Source: Paenalcaligenes hermetiae (GTDB lineage: Bacteria > Pseudomonadota > Gammaproteobacteria > Burkholderiales > Burkholderiaceae_B). From it: a DNA stretch of 64,000 bases. A model generated the notes under the pieces. That model worked only from the letters and a program-made list of their open reading frames with translations, did no database searches and had not been told where the DNA came from. Shown here piece after piece: positions 7,365 to 15,471 of this stretch (the first letter of the stretch is position 1; each line of letters opens with the position of its first letter). The translations under genes and the position numbers were made by a program. The DNA is taken from contig NZ_BAABKD010000002.1 in assembly GCF_039543645.1 (NCBI RefSeq), positions 124,001 to 188,000 on the forward strand, in the 5' to 3' direction.

Positions 7365-8255
7365 TTATTGGTAATGCGCTCGGCGCTCAATGAAACGGAA
7401 CTGCAAAACCGCCACTATTGCCAGCAACACGACCAGTAGCACGGTCATAACCGCCGCACTGGGTTTGTCCATATATGCAAAGGCCATCTCCCATATCCAA
7501 TACAGCACTAGCTTAGACGCATTGTTTGGTCCGCCCTTAGTCAGAATAAATAAATGGTCAATCAGCTTTACTGAATTAATCAACGCATTAATCAAAATAA
7601 ATAACGTTGTCGGCATCAATAAGGGCCATAAAACACGGCGCCCATATTGCCAACGCGAGGCGCCCTCTAGCCGTGCCGCGTCTTTTAACTCTGGAGCAAT
7701 GGCTTGTAAAGCCGCCAAATAAAAGATCATAAAAAAGCCGGCTTCTTTCCAAATCGTAACCACGACCACAGCCCAGAGTGCGGTTTCGGGTTGACCTAAC
7801 CAGTTTGTGCTTTCCATACCAAACAAAGCGGTCATCCGGTCCAGCACCCCAAGACCAGGGGTATAAAAAAACAACCAGAGATTAGCCGCCGCAATCATGG
7901 GTAGCATAGTGGGCGTGAAATAAGCGCTGCGCACCACAGCACGCAAACGCATGGACTGATTAGCCCATAATGCCATCAATAAGGCCAAAGCCATGGATAT
8001 GGGAATGGTTGTTACGGCATACCAAAAATTATTACTAAGCACCTGCCAAAACACCGGATCAGCCAATAAATCCTGATAGTTTTCTAGCCCTACAAACTGT
8101 GGCGCTCGTCGTGAGCTCCCTTTACTAAGCAGACTAGCCCACACGGTCTGTACAGTGGGAATCAACGCAAACAAACTAATTAAAACCACCAAAGGGGTCA
8201 ACATGAGCCAAGCATAAAGCGTTTGTTGCCCCTGTATCCGTGATAAGCTAGCCAT
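7365..8255 (-). CDS. ugpA: ABC transporter permease, UgpA-type
   Basis: A 296-residue MalF/UgpA-family permease with six membrane helices. The EAA coupling motif is LKDAARLEGASRW followed by a WPLLMPT segment (about residues 190-215). It forms the heterodimeric membrane core with the following permease. It lies 18 bases downstream of the binding-protein gene and nine bases upstream of the second permease. Family membership is clear; glycerol-3-phosphate as the substrate is inferred from the operon. Confidence 0.8.
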   Translation of the reverse strand: MASLSRIQGQQTLYAWLMLTPLVVLISLFALIPTVQTVWASLLSKGSSRRAPQFVGLENYQDLLADPVFWQVLSNNFWYAVTTIPISMALALLMALWANQSMRLRAVVRSAYFTPTMLPMIAAANLWLFFYTPGLGVLDRMTALFGMESTNWLGQPETALWAVVVVTIWKEAGFFMIFYLAALQAIAPELKDAARLEGASRWQYGRRVLWPLLMPTTLFILINALINSVKLIDHLFILTKGGPNNASKLVLYWIWEMAFAYMDKPSAAVMTVLLVVLLAIVAVLQFRFIERRAHYQ

Positions 8256-8273
8256 AACCCGTACTACTCTTAA

Positions 8274-9536
8274 TTATTGATAATCTCGCAACAAGCGTTG
8301 CGCTGCCTGCTGAGCCTCATCTAAAGCAGCTTGTGGGCTCTTGCTTTCTGTAATCGCTGCTTGCACCGCATTAGAGACTAACTCGCGCACACGAGCGGTT
8401 TCATAAGTAGCAAACTCCGGTACCGCCACCTCTAACTGATCGCGTGCAACGAGGGCTTGGGGGAAATCTTGCCCATAGGTTTTTAATTCTGGCGTATCAT
8501 AAGCCGCAGGGCTCGTCGCCACATAACCCGTTGCAATAGACCATTGGGCAGCGCGTTGCGGCGCCGTCATCCAACGCATAAAGTCTAACGCAGCCTGCTT
8601 TTGCGCTTCGTCAGCCCCTTTAAACAAATAAAAATTACCACCACCTGTTGGTGATGCCTGCTGCTTTTTACCTGGCAACATGGCTACTCCAAAATCAAAA
8701 CCAGCCTCTTTTTTAACCGCGGTCAAATTACCAGTGGTGTGCCACATCATCGCGGTTTGGCCTTGTACAAAAGCCTGACGCAAGGTGCCCCATTCGATAG
8801 TCCCCTTAGGGCTAACTTGATATTTAGTCGCTAAATCACGGAAGAAAGTAAGCGCTTCTACCGCCTCGGGCGTATTCAAATACACCTCCGTCCCCTCTTC
8901 GTTCATTAGCTTTTGGCCATTTTGAATCGCCAGCGCCTGAAACATCCAATAGGGATAACCCGTTGATGGAATCATTAGGCCATACTGTTTATCTTTAGTC
9001 AGAGCTTGTGCTACTGCGACCATTTCATCCCACGTTTTAGGTGCTACCTCAGGATCTAAACCTGCTGCCTTAAATGCCTCTTTGTTGTAATACATCACAA
9101 TGGTAGATCGCTGAAAAGGAATCCCCCATACCTTACCCTCAATCGTGCCATTGGCCATTAATGCTGGATAAAAGCTTGTTAACCACGCTTTCTCCTCTGT
9201 CGTTTTAGCAATATCACTAAAAGACTCAACCAACCCTTGCTCAACTAAGTCATGCGCATCTAAAGCGCCTAATACAGAAAGTTGAACGGACTCGCCTCCA
9301 CGTAGCGCTGACAAAGCCCGCACTCGTGTTTCATCATAATTACCGGAATATACTGCTTTGACGGTGATCTCCGGATTTTCTTTTTGAAAATCAGCAATCA
9401 ACCCATCCATTACCTCTGTTAAAGGCCCACCCACAGAAATCGGGTAGTACATGGTCAGTTCTGTTTTAGCCATTGCACTGGCACCATAAGCCATAGCAAA
9501 CGCACACGAAGTAGCATAGACAAGCTTTTTTAGCAT
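8274..9536 (-). CDS. ugpB: Periplasmic solute-binding protein, UgpB-like
   Basis: A 420-residue type 1 extracellular solute-binding protein with a Sec signal peptide (about residues 1-23, cleavage after ASAMA). The mature part begins TELTMYYPISVGGPLTEVMDGL, and segments such as GIPFQRSTIVMYYNKEAFKAAGL and PTGGGNFYLF are those of UgpB-like proteins for sn-glycerol-3-phosphate and glycerophosphocholine. It is encoded between the ATPase and permease genes, an order different from the enteric ugpBAECQ. It delivers substrate to the UgpA/UgpE permeases. Binding specificity is inferred from similarity and context. A second UgpB-like protein is encoded at 44766-46061. Confidence 0.82.
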   Translation of the reverse strand: MLKKLVYATSCAFAMAYGASAMAKTELTMYYPISVGGPLTEVMDGLIADFQKENPEITVKAVYSGNYDETRVRALSALRGGESVQLSVLGALDAHDLVEQGLVESFSDIAKTTEEKAWLTSFYPALMANGTIEGKVWGIPFQRSTIVMYYNKEAFKAAGLDPEVAPKTWDEMVAVAQALTKDKQYGLMIPSTGYPYWMFQALAIQNGQKLMNEEGTEVYLNTPEAVEALTFFRDLATKYQVSPKGTIEWGTLRQAFVQGQTAMMWHTTGNLTAVKKEAGFDFGVAMLPGKKQQASPTGGGNFYLFKGADEAQKQAALDFMRWMTAPQRAAQWSIATGYVATSPAAYDTPELKTYGQDFPQALVARDQLEVAVPEFATYETARVRELVSNAVQAAITESKSPQAALDEAQQAAQRLLRDYQ

Positions 9537-9564
9537 GATCGTTTATCTCTCAAAAAATTACCGT

Positions 9565-10659
9565 TTATGCACACTGTGCAACGGCCAAAGAAGCATCCCA
9601 AGACGACACGACCGGAAGGCGTTGCCCTGAGGTGATATCAAAAAAATGTGAATTACGTGGTTCCCAATGCAAACTCAACCGCTGTCCCGACTCATAAGAC
9701 GGCTTATCTGCGCTATGAATAATGAGGGTATTATGGTCAGGGAGCTGCACATAAATATAAGACTGAGCCCCCTGAAACTCTTGTTGCAACACCGTAACCT
9801 GTACGAAATCGGGATGCACGGGGATCAAACGTAAATGTTCTGGACGCACCCCAATCACACAATGCGGCAAAGCAGGTGCTTGCATAAGCGCCCAATGTGC
9901 AGCAGGTAGCAACTGACTATCGATCAACATCATCGGAGGGCTTCCGATAAAACCAGCAGCAAACGTGTTTTCTGGTTGCTCATACAATTGTTGTGCAGGG
10001 CCTTGCTGTGCAATACGGCCCGCGTTTAAGAGCACCACATGATCAGCCATGCCTAATGCTTCCGTTTGATCATGAGTGACATAGACTACCGTCATTTCTA
10101 ACCGCTGTTGTAAAGCACGAATTTCATGTCGTACACTATGGCGCAACTTCGCGTCGAGATTAGATAAAGGTTCATCCATCAAGCACAAATCATGCCCAGA
10201 CACAATACTTCGCGCTAAAGCCACACGTTGACGCTGCCCACCGGAAAGCTCCCCCGGCTTACGATGCTCCAAGCCACCAAGGTTGGTCAGACGCAACGCA
10301 TCTTGTAGCCGACGATCACGCTCGTGCTTATTGACCTTTCGCACACTCAAACCAAAAACAATGTTTTCTGCTACGCTTAGATGAGGGAATAATGCATAGG
10401 ACTGGAACACCATCGATAAGCATCGCTGCGCGGGTAAAGCATAGGTCACATCCTTACCCCCCATGATAATTTGTCCTTTATCCACATCTTCTAGCCCCGC
10501 CATCAAACGCAACAAAGTCGACTTACCACACCCTGAAGGTCCTAACAAAGCAGTGAAACGCCCTTTTTCAATATTTAAATCGAGATGATCTATGACGACG
10601 TGATCACCAAAAGCTTTATGTACGCCCTGCATACGTATCGCTATATCCGCACTCATCAC
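9565..10659 (-). CDS. ugpC: ABC transporter ATP-binding protein, UgpC/MalK-type
   Basis: A 364-residue ATPase of the MalK/UgpC class. Walker A is GPSGCGKST (residues 40-48), the Q-loop is near MVFQSYALFPHL, the signature is LSGGQRQRVALARS, Walker B ends in LMDEPLSNLDA, and the H-loop histidine is in YVTHDQTEALG. A C-terminal TOBE/OB-like regulatory domain (about 235-340) contains the usual VIGVRPEHLRL. It energises the UgpAE permease. Its start overlaps the end of the regulator gene by four bases, showing that regulator and transporter are co-transcribed. Confidence 0.85.
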   Translation of the reverse strand: MMSADIAIRMQGVHKAFGDHVVIDHLDLNIEKGRFTALLGPSGCGKSTLLRLMAGLEDVDKGQIIMGGKDVTYALPAQRCLSMVFQSYALFPHLSVAENIVFGLSVRKVNKHERDRRLQDALRLTNLGGLEHRKPGELSGGQRQRVALARSIVSGHDLCLMDEPLSNLDAKLRHSVRHEIRALQQRLEMTVVYVTHDQTEALGMADHVVLLNAGRIAQQGPAQQLYEQPENTFAAGFIGSPPMMLIDSQLLPAAHWALMQAPALPHCVIGVRPEHLRLIPVHPDFVQVTVLQQEFQGAQSYIYVQLPDHNTLIIHSADKPSYESGQRLSLHWEPRNSHFFDITSGQRLPVVSSWDASLAVAQCA

Positions 10660-11423
10660 TCTTCCTTTTCTGCAATAATAATCTGGGTATGAGACGCAAG
10701 ATGAGCCGCTATGCCTTCTGGTAAACGCTTATCAGTCACAATGTAATCCGCCTCTTGCACATGCCCGCTCGGCATGGGGGCGTGGCGTCCAAACTTACTG
10801 CTATCTAGTACCAAGATACGTACCCGACAGCTTTGTCGTAGTGCCGTGTGACAAGCGACTTCGTCACGATCAAAATCGAGCAGCACCCCATCACTATCCA
10901 CTCCACCCGCCCCATAAACACCAAAATCTGCGCGATAACTTTGAAATAGCGCTACCGCCTCTGCTCCTAAAATCTCTGGATTAGGTTGTCGTAAACAGCC
11001 ACCCGGCAAAACAATGCGATTACTCTGCTCGTGATTTAATGCGAGTGCCACGGCCAAATTATTTGTCACTACAGTTAAACGCTGATGCTGCGCTAAAGCT
11101 AAAGCCACTTGTTCTGGCGTCGTTCCAAATCCAAATAACAAGGAGCTCCCCTGCGGAATTAACGCCGCTACGGCTGCCCCAATACGAGCCTTAGCAGGCA
11201 AGTGACGAATACGACGACTTTGAAAGGAGCTATTCACAGGGCTATGCACAATCCGTGCTCCACCATGATGCCGTCGTAATAAATTTGCCATATAAAGACG
11301 ATTTAAGTCCCGCCGTATGGTCTGTGGAGTCACCTGAAAATAGTGGGCTAGCTCAGCCACACTTAGAGCCTCCTTATCTCGCAATAAATCCACAATATGA
11401 CGCTGGCGCGTGCTCAGGCTCAT
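10656..11423 (-). CDS. DeoR/GlpR-family transcriptional regulator
   Basis: A 255-residue DeoR-family repressor. The N-terminal winged helix-turn-helix (about residues 5-58) contains TRQRHIVDLL and VTPQTIRRDLNRL followed by LRRHHGGA, very close to the GlpR pattern; the C-terminal domain is the sugar-phosphate-binding DeoR sensor with GFGTTPEQVA and VLDSSKFGRHAP. I chose the ATG at 11423 because it aligns with family starts; in-frame GTG codons exist upstream at 11441 and 11459 but lack a ribosome binding site. It is the first gene of the Ugp-type operon, so it probably represses its own operon until glycerol-3-phosphate is present. A candidate operator is at 11528-11537. Confidence 0.85.
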   Translation of the reverse strand: MSLSTRQRHIVDLLRDKEALSVAELAHYFQVTPQTIRRDLNRLYMANLLRRHHGGARIVHSPVNSSFQSRRIRHLPAKARIGAAVAALIPQGSSLLFGFGTTPEQVALALAQHQRLTVVTNNLAVALALNHEQSNRIVLPGGCLRQPNPEILGAEAVALFQSYRADFGVYGAGGVDSDGVLLDFDRDEVACHTALRQSCRVRILVLDSSKFGRHAPMPSGHVQEADYIVTDKRLPEGIAAHLASHTQIIIAEKEE

Positions 11424-11527
11424 ACTCAACTCATCATCCACTTCATTCGAATAAGACACAGTGTAAAAAGGAGATATGACGCAAGCATGAAGCCAATATG
11501 AAAATCAAATGACGTCTTAGCGGTTCA

Positions 11528-11537
11528 TTCGAACTTA
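11528..11537 (-). promoter_or_regulatory. Candidate GlpR-like operator
   Basis: On the minus strand the sequence TAAGTTCGAA matches nine of ten positions of the E. coli GlpR half-operator consensus as I recall it (WATKYTCGWW). The ten-base core TTCATTCGAA occurs twice on the plus strand near the regulator start, at 11442-11451 and 11524-11533. The site lies about 100 bases upstream of the regulator ATG. Confidence 0.35.
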
Positions 11538-11566
11538 TTTTGTTTTAAAAAAGGATTTTTAGACAT

Positions 11567-11597
11567 AAAAAAAGCACCATTGCCTAAACAATGGTGC
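11567..11597 (-). terminator. Terminator after the DUF4168 gene
   Basis: GCACCATTG and CAATGGTGC form a perfect nine-pair stem with a six-base loop; read on the minus strand it is followed by seven T residues. Confidence 0.85.
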
Positions 11598-11623
11598 AAT
11601 TTATGCAGGAGAGAGATCAGGTT

Positions 11624-12001
11624 TTACTGAGCTTGAATACGCTGCTCTACCTGCTGACGCAAGGCTGGGTCCTGCTGAATCGCTAAACTAATTCCATTAT
11701 ATTGCTCTACGCTCAGCCCACCTTGCTGCACTTTCTCTACCATCTTTTCATCCGCTTCTTTCATCAGATTTTGTCGATCTTGATCGGTAGTAGCAGCTTC
11801 GAGCTTTGGCTGATAATCAGCAGCGACCAAAGCCACTTGCTTTGCTGCCGTCGCATACTGATCTAACTGCTCAGGTGTAGGCTGAATCACCTGTGGTGCA
11901 GGGGGCGCAACAGGAGCATTGCTTTGAGCATGAGCAATAGGCGCAACCAACCCTAAACTAACGGCAGCTGCGGCGATAAAAGCTTTCATATTCTGGGCCA
12001 T
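11624..12001 (-). CDS. DUF4168 domain secreted protein
   Basis: A 125-residue exported protein. Residues 1-25 form a signal peptide ending in AHA, followed by a Pro/Gln-rich linker. The remainder (about 42-125) is helical and matches DUF4168, with YQPKLEAATTDQDRQ, the conserved EADEKMVEKVQQGGLSVEQYNGI core, and a final DPALRQQVEQRI. The function of the domain is unknown; members are small periplasmic proteins, often stress-related. AGGAGG stands six bases before the ATG, supporting this start over the internal ATG at residue 5. It is a single-gene unit with its own terminator. Confidence 0.85.
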   Translation of the reverse strand: MAQNMKAFIAAAAVSLGLVAPIAHAQSNAPVAPPAPQVIQPTPEQLDQYATAAKQVALVAADYQPKLEAATTDQDRQNLMKEADEKMVEKVQQGGLSVEQYNGISLAIQQDPALRQQVEQRIQAQ

Positions 12002-12110
12002 TCCTAGCCTCCTTTAACAACAAAAGTGAGCTTTAATCATCGTCGATAGAGTCGCCTACATGCAAGTTTCATTCTGTTAGTAGCTGTGTCTAGTACGCCC
12101 TTTTTTACAT

Positions 12111-12158
12111 AAAAAAACCGCATACCAAAACTAAGTGCTTGATATGCGGTGTTTTTTT
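12111..12158 (-). terminator. Terminator after the TsdB-TsdA operon
   Basis: CCGCATA and TATGCGG pair across an 18-base loop, with an A-tract on the left that reads as T residues on the minus strand. T residues on the right make it possibly bidirectional. It ends the cytochrome operon. Confidence 0.7.
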
Positions 12159-12192
12159 TGCAATGTATTCCTGTTAGGAATTCATTACAGAT

Positions 12193-13254
12193 TTACTCGG
12201 CTTTTTTACCACCAGTAAAATCACGGGAGCGTAAAATCTCTGGTTTGAGGAAGTCCTTATGACCAACATTGTCGTGATCACCCAAAATTTTACCCTCGAA
12301 CTCAGTGCCGTACATAGAATGCTTATGGAAAGTATCTAAGTACATTTCACGCGTTTCTTTGATGTCACCCGTGTAACGTGGGTCTTGGGGACGCTCTTTG
12401 GTGTTGACGTATTGAGCAATATCCCAAGCATCCTGAATAGAAAGCGAGTTTGGCTGACCTAATGGCATATTGTGGCGAGTAAAAGAAGCCAAGGTGTAGA
12501 CTCGAGCAATCCCTGCACCCCAGTTATAAGAGTCGTCACCCCACAACGCTGGGAAAATGACCTTATCGCCTTCTTTTTTACCTGCGCCGTCCTCACCGTG
12601 ACAAATCGCACAGTTAGCTTGGTAAGCAGCTTTACCACGAACCGCGTCAGGCGCTTGCTCAGGATCTGCTAAACGGGGGAAACCACGACCATAGAGCTTG
12701 TCTTTGGGGAACATAGGAACACCGGTAGCTAGCCACTGATGGTACAAAGACAAGGCCAACATATCATCGCTACCATACTCAGGCGGTAAACCGTTCATGG
12801 AGTAAGTAAAGCAGCCAACAATACGCTCTTCGAGGCTATTAACATGACCGTTTTTTCCACGGTATGCAGGCAAATCAACAGCTGCAGGCCAAACGGGCCC
12901 TGCATAAGGCAAACGCCCCTCACCAATGTGGCAGCTTGCACAGTTCATGTTGTTAAACACGTTTTTACCGCGCAACTGCTGTGTATTCACAAAAAGATCG
13001 TGCCCACGACGAATCGCCTCTTTCATTTTAGGATGAAGGTCTGAGGCTTCTAAATCTTCCATGGTAGGAGGAATATGAACAAACTCATCATCCTTGGGTT
13101 CGGGAGCACCAGGAACCATAGCGCTAATTTGCGCACGCTCTTCGTCTGTTAGGTCTTTACCATATTTGGTGATCTGGGCATTGGCTGCCGTGGCACCTAA
13201 CATGAAGGCACCTGTGATGGCCACAGGGAGTAATTTTTTAAACATCATTTTCAT
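12193..13254 (-). CDS. tsdA: TsdA-like dihaem cytochrome c, thiosulfate dehydrogenase
   Basis: A 353-residue periplasmic dihaem cytochrome with a signal peptide (about 1-26, ending ANA). Haem sites are CASCH (105-109) and CAICH (215-219). The segment LEERIVGCFTYSMNG holds Cys148, which aligns with the conserved cysteine that ligates the catalytic haem in TsdA; Met263 (HNMPLG) could be the sixth ligand of the other haem. TsdA oxidises two thiosulfates to tetrathionate, or the reverse in some species. AGGGG precedes the ATG by eight bases. It follows the dihaem TsdB-like gene by 11 bases and closes the operon. The direction of the reaction cannot be read from sequence. Confidence 0.82.
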   Translation of the reverse strand: MKMMFKKLLPVAITGAFMLGATAANAQITKYGKDLTDEERAQISAMVPGAPEPKDDEFVHIPPTMEDLEASDLHPKMKEAIRRGHDLFVNTQQLRGKNVFNNMNCASCHIGEGRLPYAGPVWPAAVDLPAYRGKNGHVNSLEERIVGCFTYSMNGLPPEYGSDDMLALSLYHQWLATGVPMFPKDKLYGRGFPRLADPEQAPDAVRGKAAYQANCAICHGEDGAGKKEGDKVIFPALWGDDSYNWGAGIARVYTLASFTRHNMPLGQPNSLSIQDAWDIAQYVNTKERPQDPRYTGDIKETREMYLDTFHKHSMYGTEFEGKILGDHDNVGHKDFLKPEILRSRDFTGGKKAE

Positions 13255-13265
13255 TTTGAATCCCC

Positions 13266-13940
13266 TTATTCTTGACCTTTAACAGGCTGAGCTGCCAACC
13301 ATGCAGAGACCGCTTCAACATCACGATCATCCATACGCTTAGCAATGCTAGCCATGAGGTTCTGAGGATCATTTTGACGGGTTTCTTCTTTCCAAGCGGT
13401 GATCTGCTGAGCGATATACCCAGGATGCTGGCCAGCTAAAGCGGGGAAAGTAGAACCATTGCCTTGGCTACCGGGCCCATGACAGGACGCACAGGCCACA
13501 ATGTATCGACTCCAATCACCCTGAGTGGCGAGCTTTTCACCATGCTTGAGCAAATCTTCGTCTACCTCAGGCGCTTCAATTTTGGGCACCGGTAAGCTTG
13601 CATAATAGCTGGCTACATCCACCATTTGCTCATCATTGAGCATAGTGGCAAACGCTAACATTGAGGCGTTATTACGTGAGCCATCTTTAAATGCTTTTAA
13701 CTGGGCGACGAGGTAGTCACGGTCTAAACCCGCCAAACGAGGCCAGGATTCACCGCCCGGAATATTCATACCACTACCATCGGCTTGGTGACAGGCGATA
13801 CAGGTGGTAGATGCTGCTTTACCACGCTCGATCGCCTCAGCGTCTAGCTCTGTGGCTACCGCTGCAGACATGGCCGATGATAGGCCCACCGCCGCCAGTA
13901 CGCCGGCGAGCGGTAATCGAGAAAAAAATTGACGAGTCAT
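13266..13940 (-). CDS. tsdB: Dihaem c4-type cytochrome, TsdB-like electron partner
   Basis: A 224-residue cytochrome c4-type protein with a signal peptide (about 1-29) and two haem-binding motifs, CIACH (47-51) and CASCH (150-154), each in its own cytochrome c domain; methionines at about 94-100 and 196-203 are candidate axial ligands. Duplicated c4/c553 domains of this type act as TsdB, accepting electrons from TsdA and passing them to the terminal oxidases. It is the first gene of the tsdB-tsdA operon, 11 bases before tsdA. A generic cytochrome c4 is the alternative, but the adjacency to TsdA favours the TsdB role. Confidence 0.8.
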   Translation of the reverse strand: MTRQFFSRLPLAGVLAAVGLSSAMSAAVATELDAEAIERGKAASTTCIACHQADGSGMNIPGGESWPRLAGLDRDYLVAQLKAFKDGSRNNASMLAFATMLNDEQMVDVASYYASLPVPKIEAPEVDEDLLKHGEKLATQGDWSRYIVACASCHGPGSQGNGSTFPALAGQHPGYIAQQITAWKEETRQNDPQNLMASIAKRMDDRDVEAVSAWLAAQPVKGQE

Positions 13941-13998
13941 AGTATAAACTCACTAAAGAGAGCTAAAAAACGCTAAATCGCGCCCCACATACAACTGG

Positions 13999-14027
13999 AT
14001 TTTATATGCTTATAGCAAAATAACCAA
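13999..14027 (-). promoter_or_regulatory. Promoter candidate for tsdB-tsdA
   Basis: On the minus strand TTGGTT (14022-14027) and TAAAAT (13999-14004) are separated by 17 bases. Transcription would start near 13992, about 50 bases before the tsdB start codon. Confidence 0.45.
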
Positions 14028-14034
14028 CTGTTAC

Positions 14035-14067
14035 GGCTTTTACATCAAAAGCCTTAACATATATCAA
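14035..14067 (-). promoter_or_regulatory. Inverted repeat plus FNR/ANR-like site upstream of tsdB
   Basis: Two elements lie just upstream of the candidate promoter. GGCTTTT and AAAAGCC (14035-14053) form a seven-base inverted repeat. At 14054-14067 the 14-base sequence TTAACATATATCAA has a perfect ATCAA half-site and a 3/5 match in the other half of the FNR consensus. Oxygen-responsive control of a thiosulfate dehydrogenase is plausible but unproven. Confidence 0.3.
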
Positions 14068-14184
14068 GTTTATGTAAAACAAGATTATACTTATTACATT
14101 TTACAATAAGGTATGGCCTACTCACAAATCCGCATAGTAGCGCATAATGACTCTTTTATATCTTAGTGTTATTAATAAAGCACG

Positions 14185-15360
14185 ATGTCATTACGATTTC
14201 TTTCTTTCTCTACCCTAGGAGCAGGGCTGCTAACCGTCATTATCAGCTATAGCAGCTCCATCGCTATCGTGCTACAAGCTGCCCATGCTGCCGGTGCTGA
14301 TTCTGCTCAACTACATTCGTGGATGTGGGCACTAGGTATTGGCGTCGGCATTAGTACACTTCTACCCTCCCTGCTAAGTAAAACCCCTGTGGTAATGGCG
14401 TGGTCTACCCCTGGCGCCGCCTTATTAGCCACCAGTCTAGGCGATTATTCCTATGCTGAAGCCATTGGCTTTTTTCTCTTTGCTTCTTTTTTAATGACCC
14501 TTGTTGGTCTGAGCCGCCTTTTTTATCATTTTAGTCGGTGGGTTCCCCCACATTTAGCCGCCGCCATGCTCGCCGGTATCTTAGTACAGTTTGGTATGCA
14601 GCTCTTTAATGCGGCCGAAAGCAATTGGGTCATGGTCTTATTACTTTTAAGCACCTTTTTTATCACTCGACTTTTTTGGCCCCGATTGGCTTTGGTTAGC
14701 GCCCTGTGTGTAGGCGTATTTTATTTGCTTGCTACCCAAGCCTTACATGCTAGCGCTTTACATTGGTTTCCAGCTATACCGGTATGGCAAAGCCCGGCTT
14801 GGAACCTAGGGGGACTACTAGGGGTGGCATTACCGTTATTTTTAGTAACGCTCAGCGCTCAAAATTTACCAGGAGTAGCCATGATGCAAAGCTATGGCTA
14901 CCAACCACCGATTTCACCTCTCATTACCACAACAGGGGTGGTTGGTTTACTGCTCGCTCCATTTGGTGGCTTCGCCTTTAATCTCGCTGCTATCACCGCC
15001 GCCCTTTGTTTAAATCCAGATGCTCATCCTGATCCAAAAAAGCGCTATCATGCTGCGGTTTGGGCGGGTCTCTTTTACTTAGGTTGTGGTTTAGGGGGAG
15101 CTGCCTTAATTCAGTTCTTTTTAGCCATGCCCAAGCCCTTTATAGCTGCCATTGCCGGCTTGGCCCTTATCGGCACCATCAGTCAAAGCTTTGGCCAGGC
15201 ATTTTCTGAGCCTGCTCACCGTGAAAGCGCTCTCTTTGCTTTTTTAGCTACCGCTTCTGGTATCAGTTTATTTAATATTGGTAGTGCGTTTTGGGGGCTA
15301 CTTTGTGGGCTCATAGTTCACCATCTTTTTCGCTCAGCAAACACCCCTACCCAGCCTTAG
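14185..15360 (+). CDS. benE: BenE family benzoate/H+ symporter-like transporter
   Basis: A 391-residue inner-membrane carrier with about 11-12 hydrophobic helices. Family hallmarks are the VVMAWSTPGAALL segment (about residues 70-82) and NLPGVAMMQSYGYQPPISPLI (two parts, about 228-247), both typical of BenE. BenE proteins take up benzoate with protons. No aromatic-degradation genes are in the window, so the real substrate here could be another aromatic acid. It is transcribed divergently from tsdB across 244 bases and stands alone; no strong ribosome binding site is visible before the ATG. It is convergent with rpoD. Confidence 0.82.
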   Translation: MSLRFLSFSTLGAGLLTVIISYSSSIAIVLQAAHAAGADSAQLHSWMWALGIGVGISTLLPSLLSKTPVVMAWSTPGAALLATSLGDYSYAEAIGFFLFASFLMTLVGLSRLFYHFSRWVPPHLAAAMLAGILVQFGMQLFNAAESNWVMVLLLLSTFFITRLFWPRLALVSALCVGVFYLLATQALHASALHWFPAIPVWQSPAWNLGGLLGVALPLFLVTLSAQNLPGVAMMQSYGYQPPISPLITTTGVVGLLLAPFGGFAFNLAAITAALCLNPDAHPDPKKRYHAAVWAGLFYLGCGLGGAALIQFFLAMPKPFIAAIAGLALIGTISQSFGQAFSEPAHRESALFAFLATASGISLFNIGSAFWGLLCGLIVHHLFRSANTPTQP

Positions 15361-15390
15361 AAAGGGCCTACTTTCACCCACTACTTCAAT

Positions 15391-15434
15391 AAAAAAACCC
15401 CAAAAAGCCAGACCTTGATCCGCTTTTTGGGGTT
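15391..15434 (-). terminator. Terminator after rpoD (shared with benE)
   Basis: AACCCCAAAAAGC and GCTTTTTGGGGTT form a 13-pair stem. On the minus strand it is followed by seven T residues, so it ends the rpsU-dnaG-rpoD transcript; it may also stop benE readthrough. Confidence 0.85.
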
Positions 15435-15471
15435 GACATGGTGACGGGCTAAACAGCCACTTTATGCGTGA

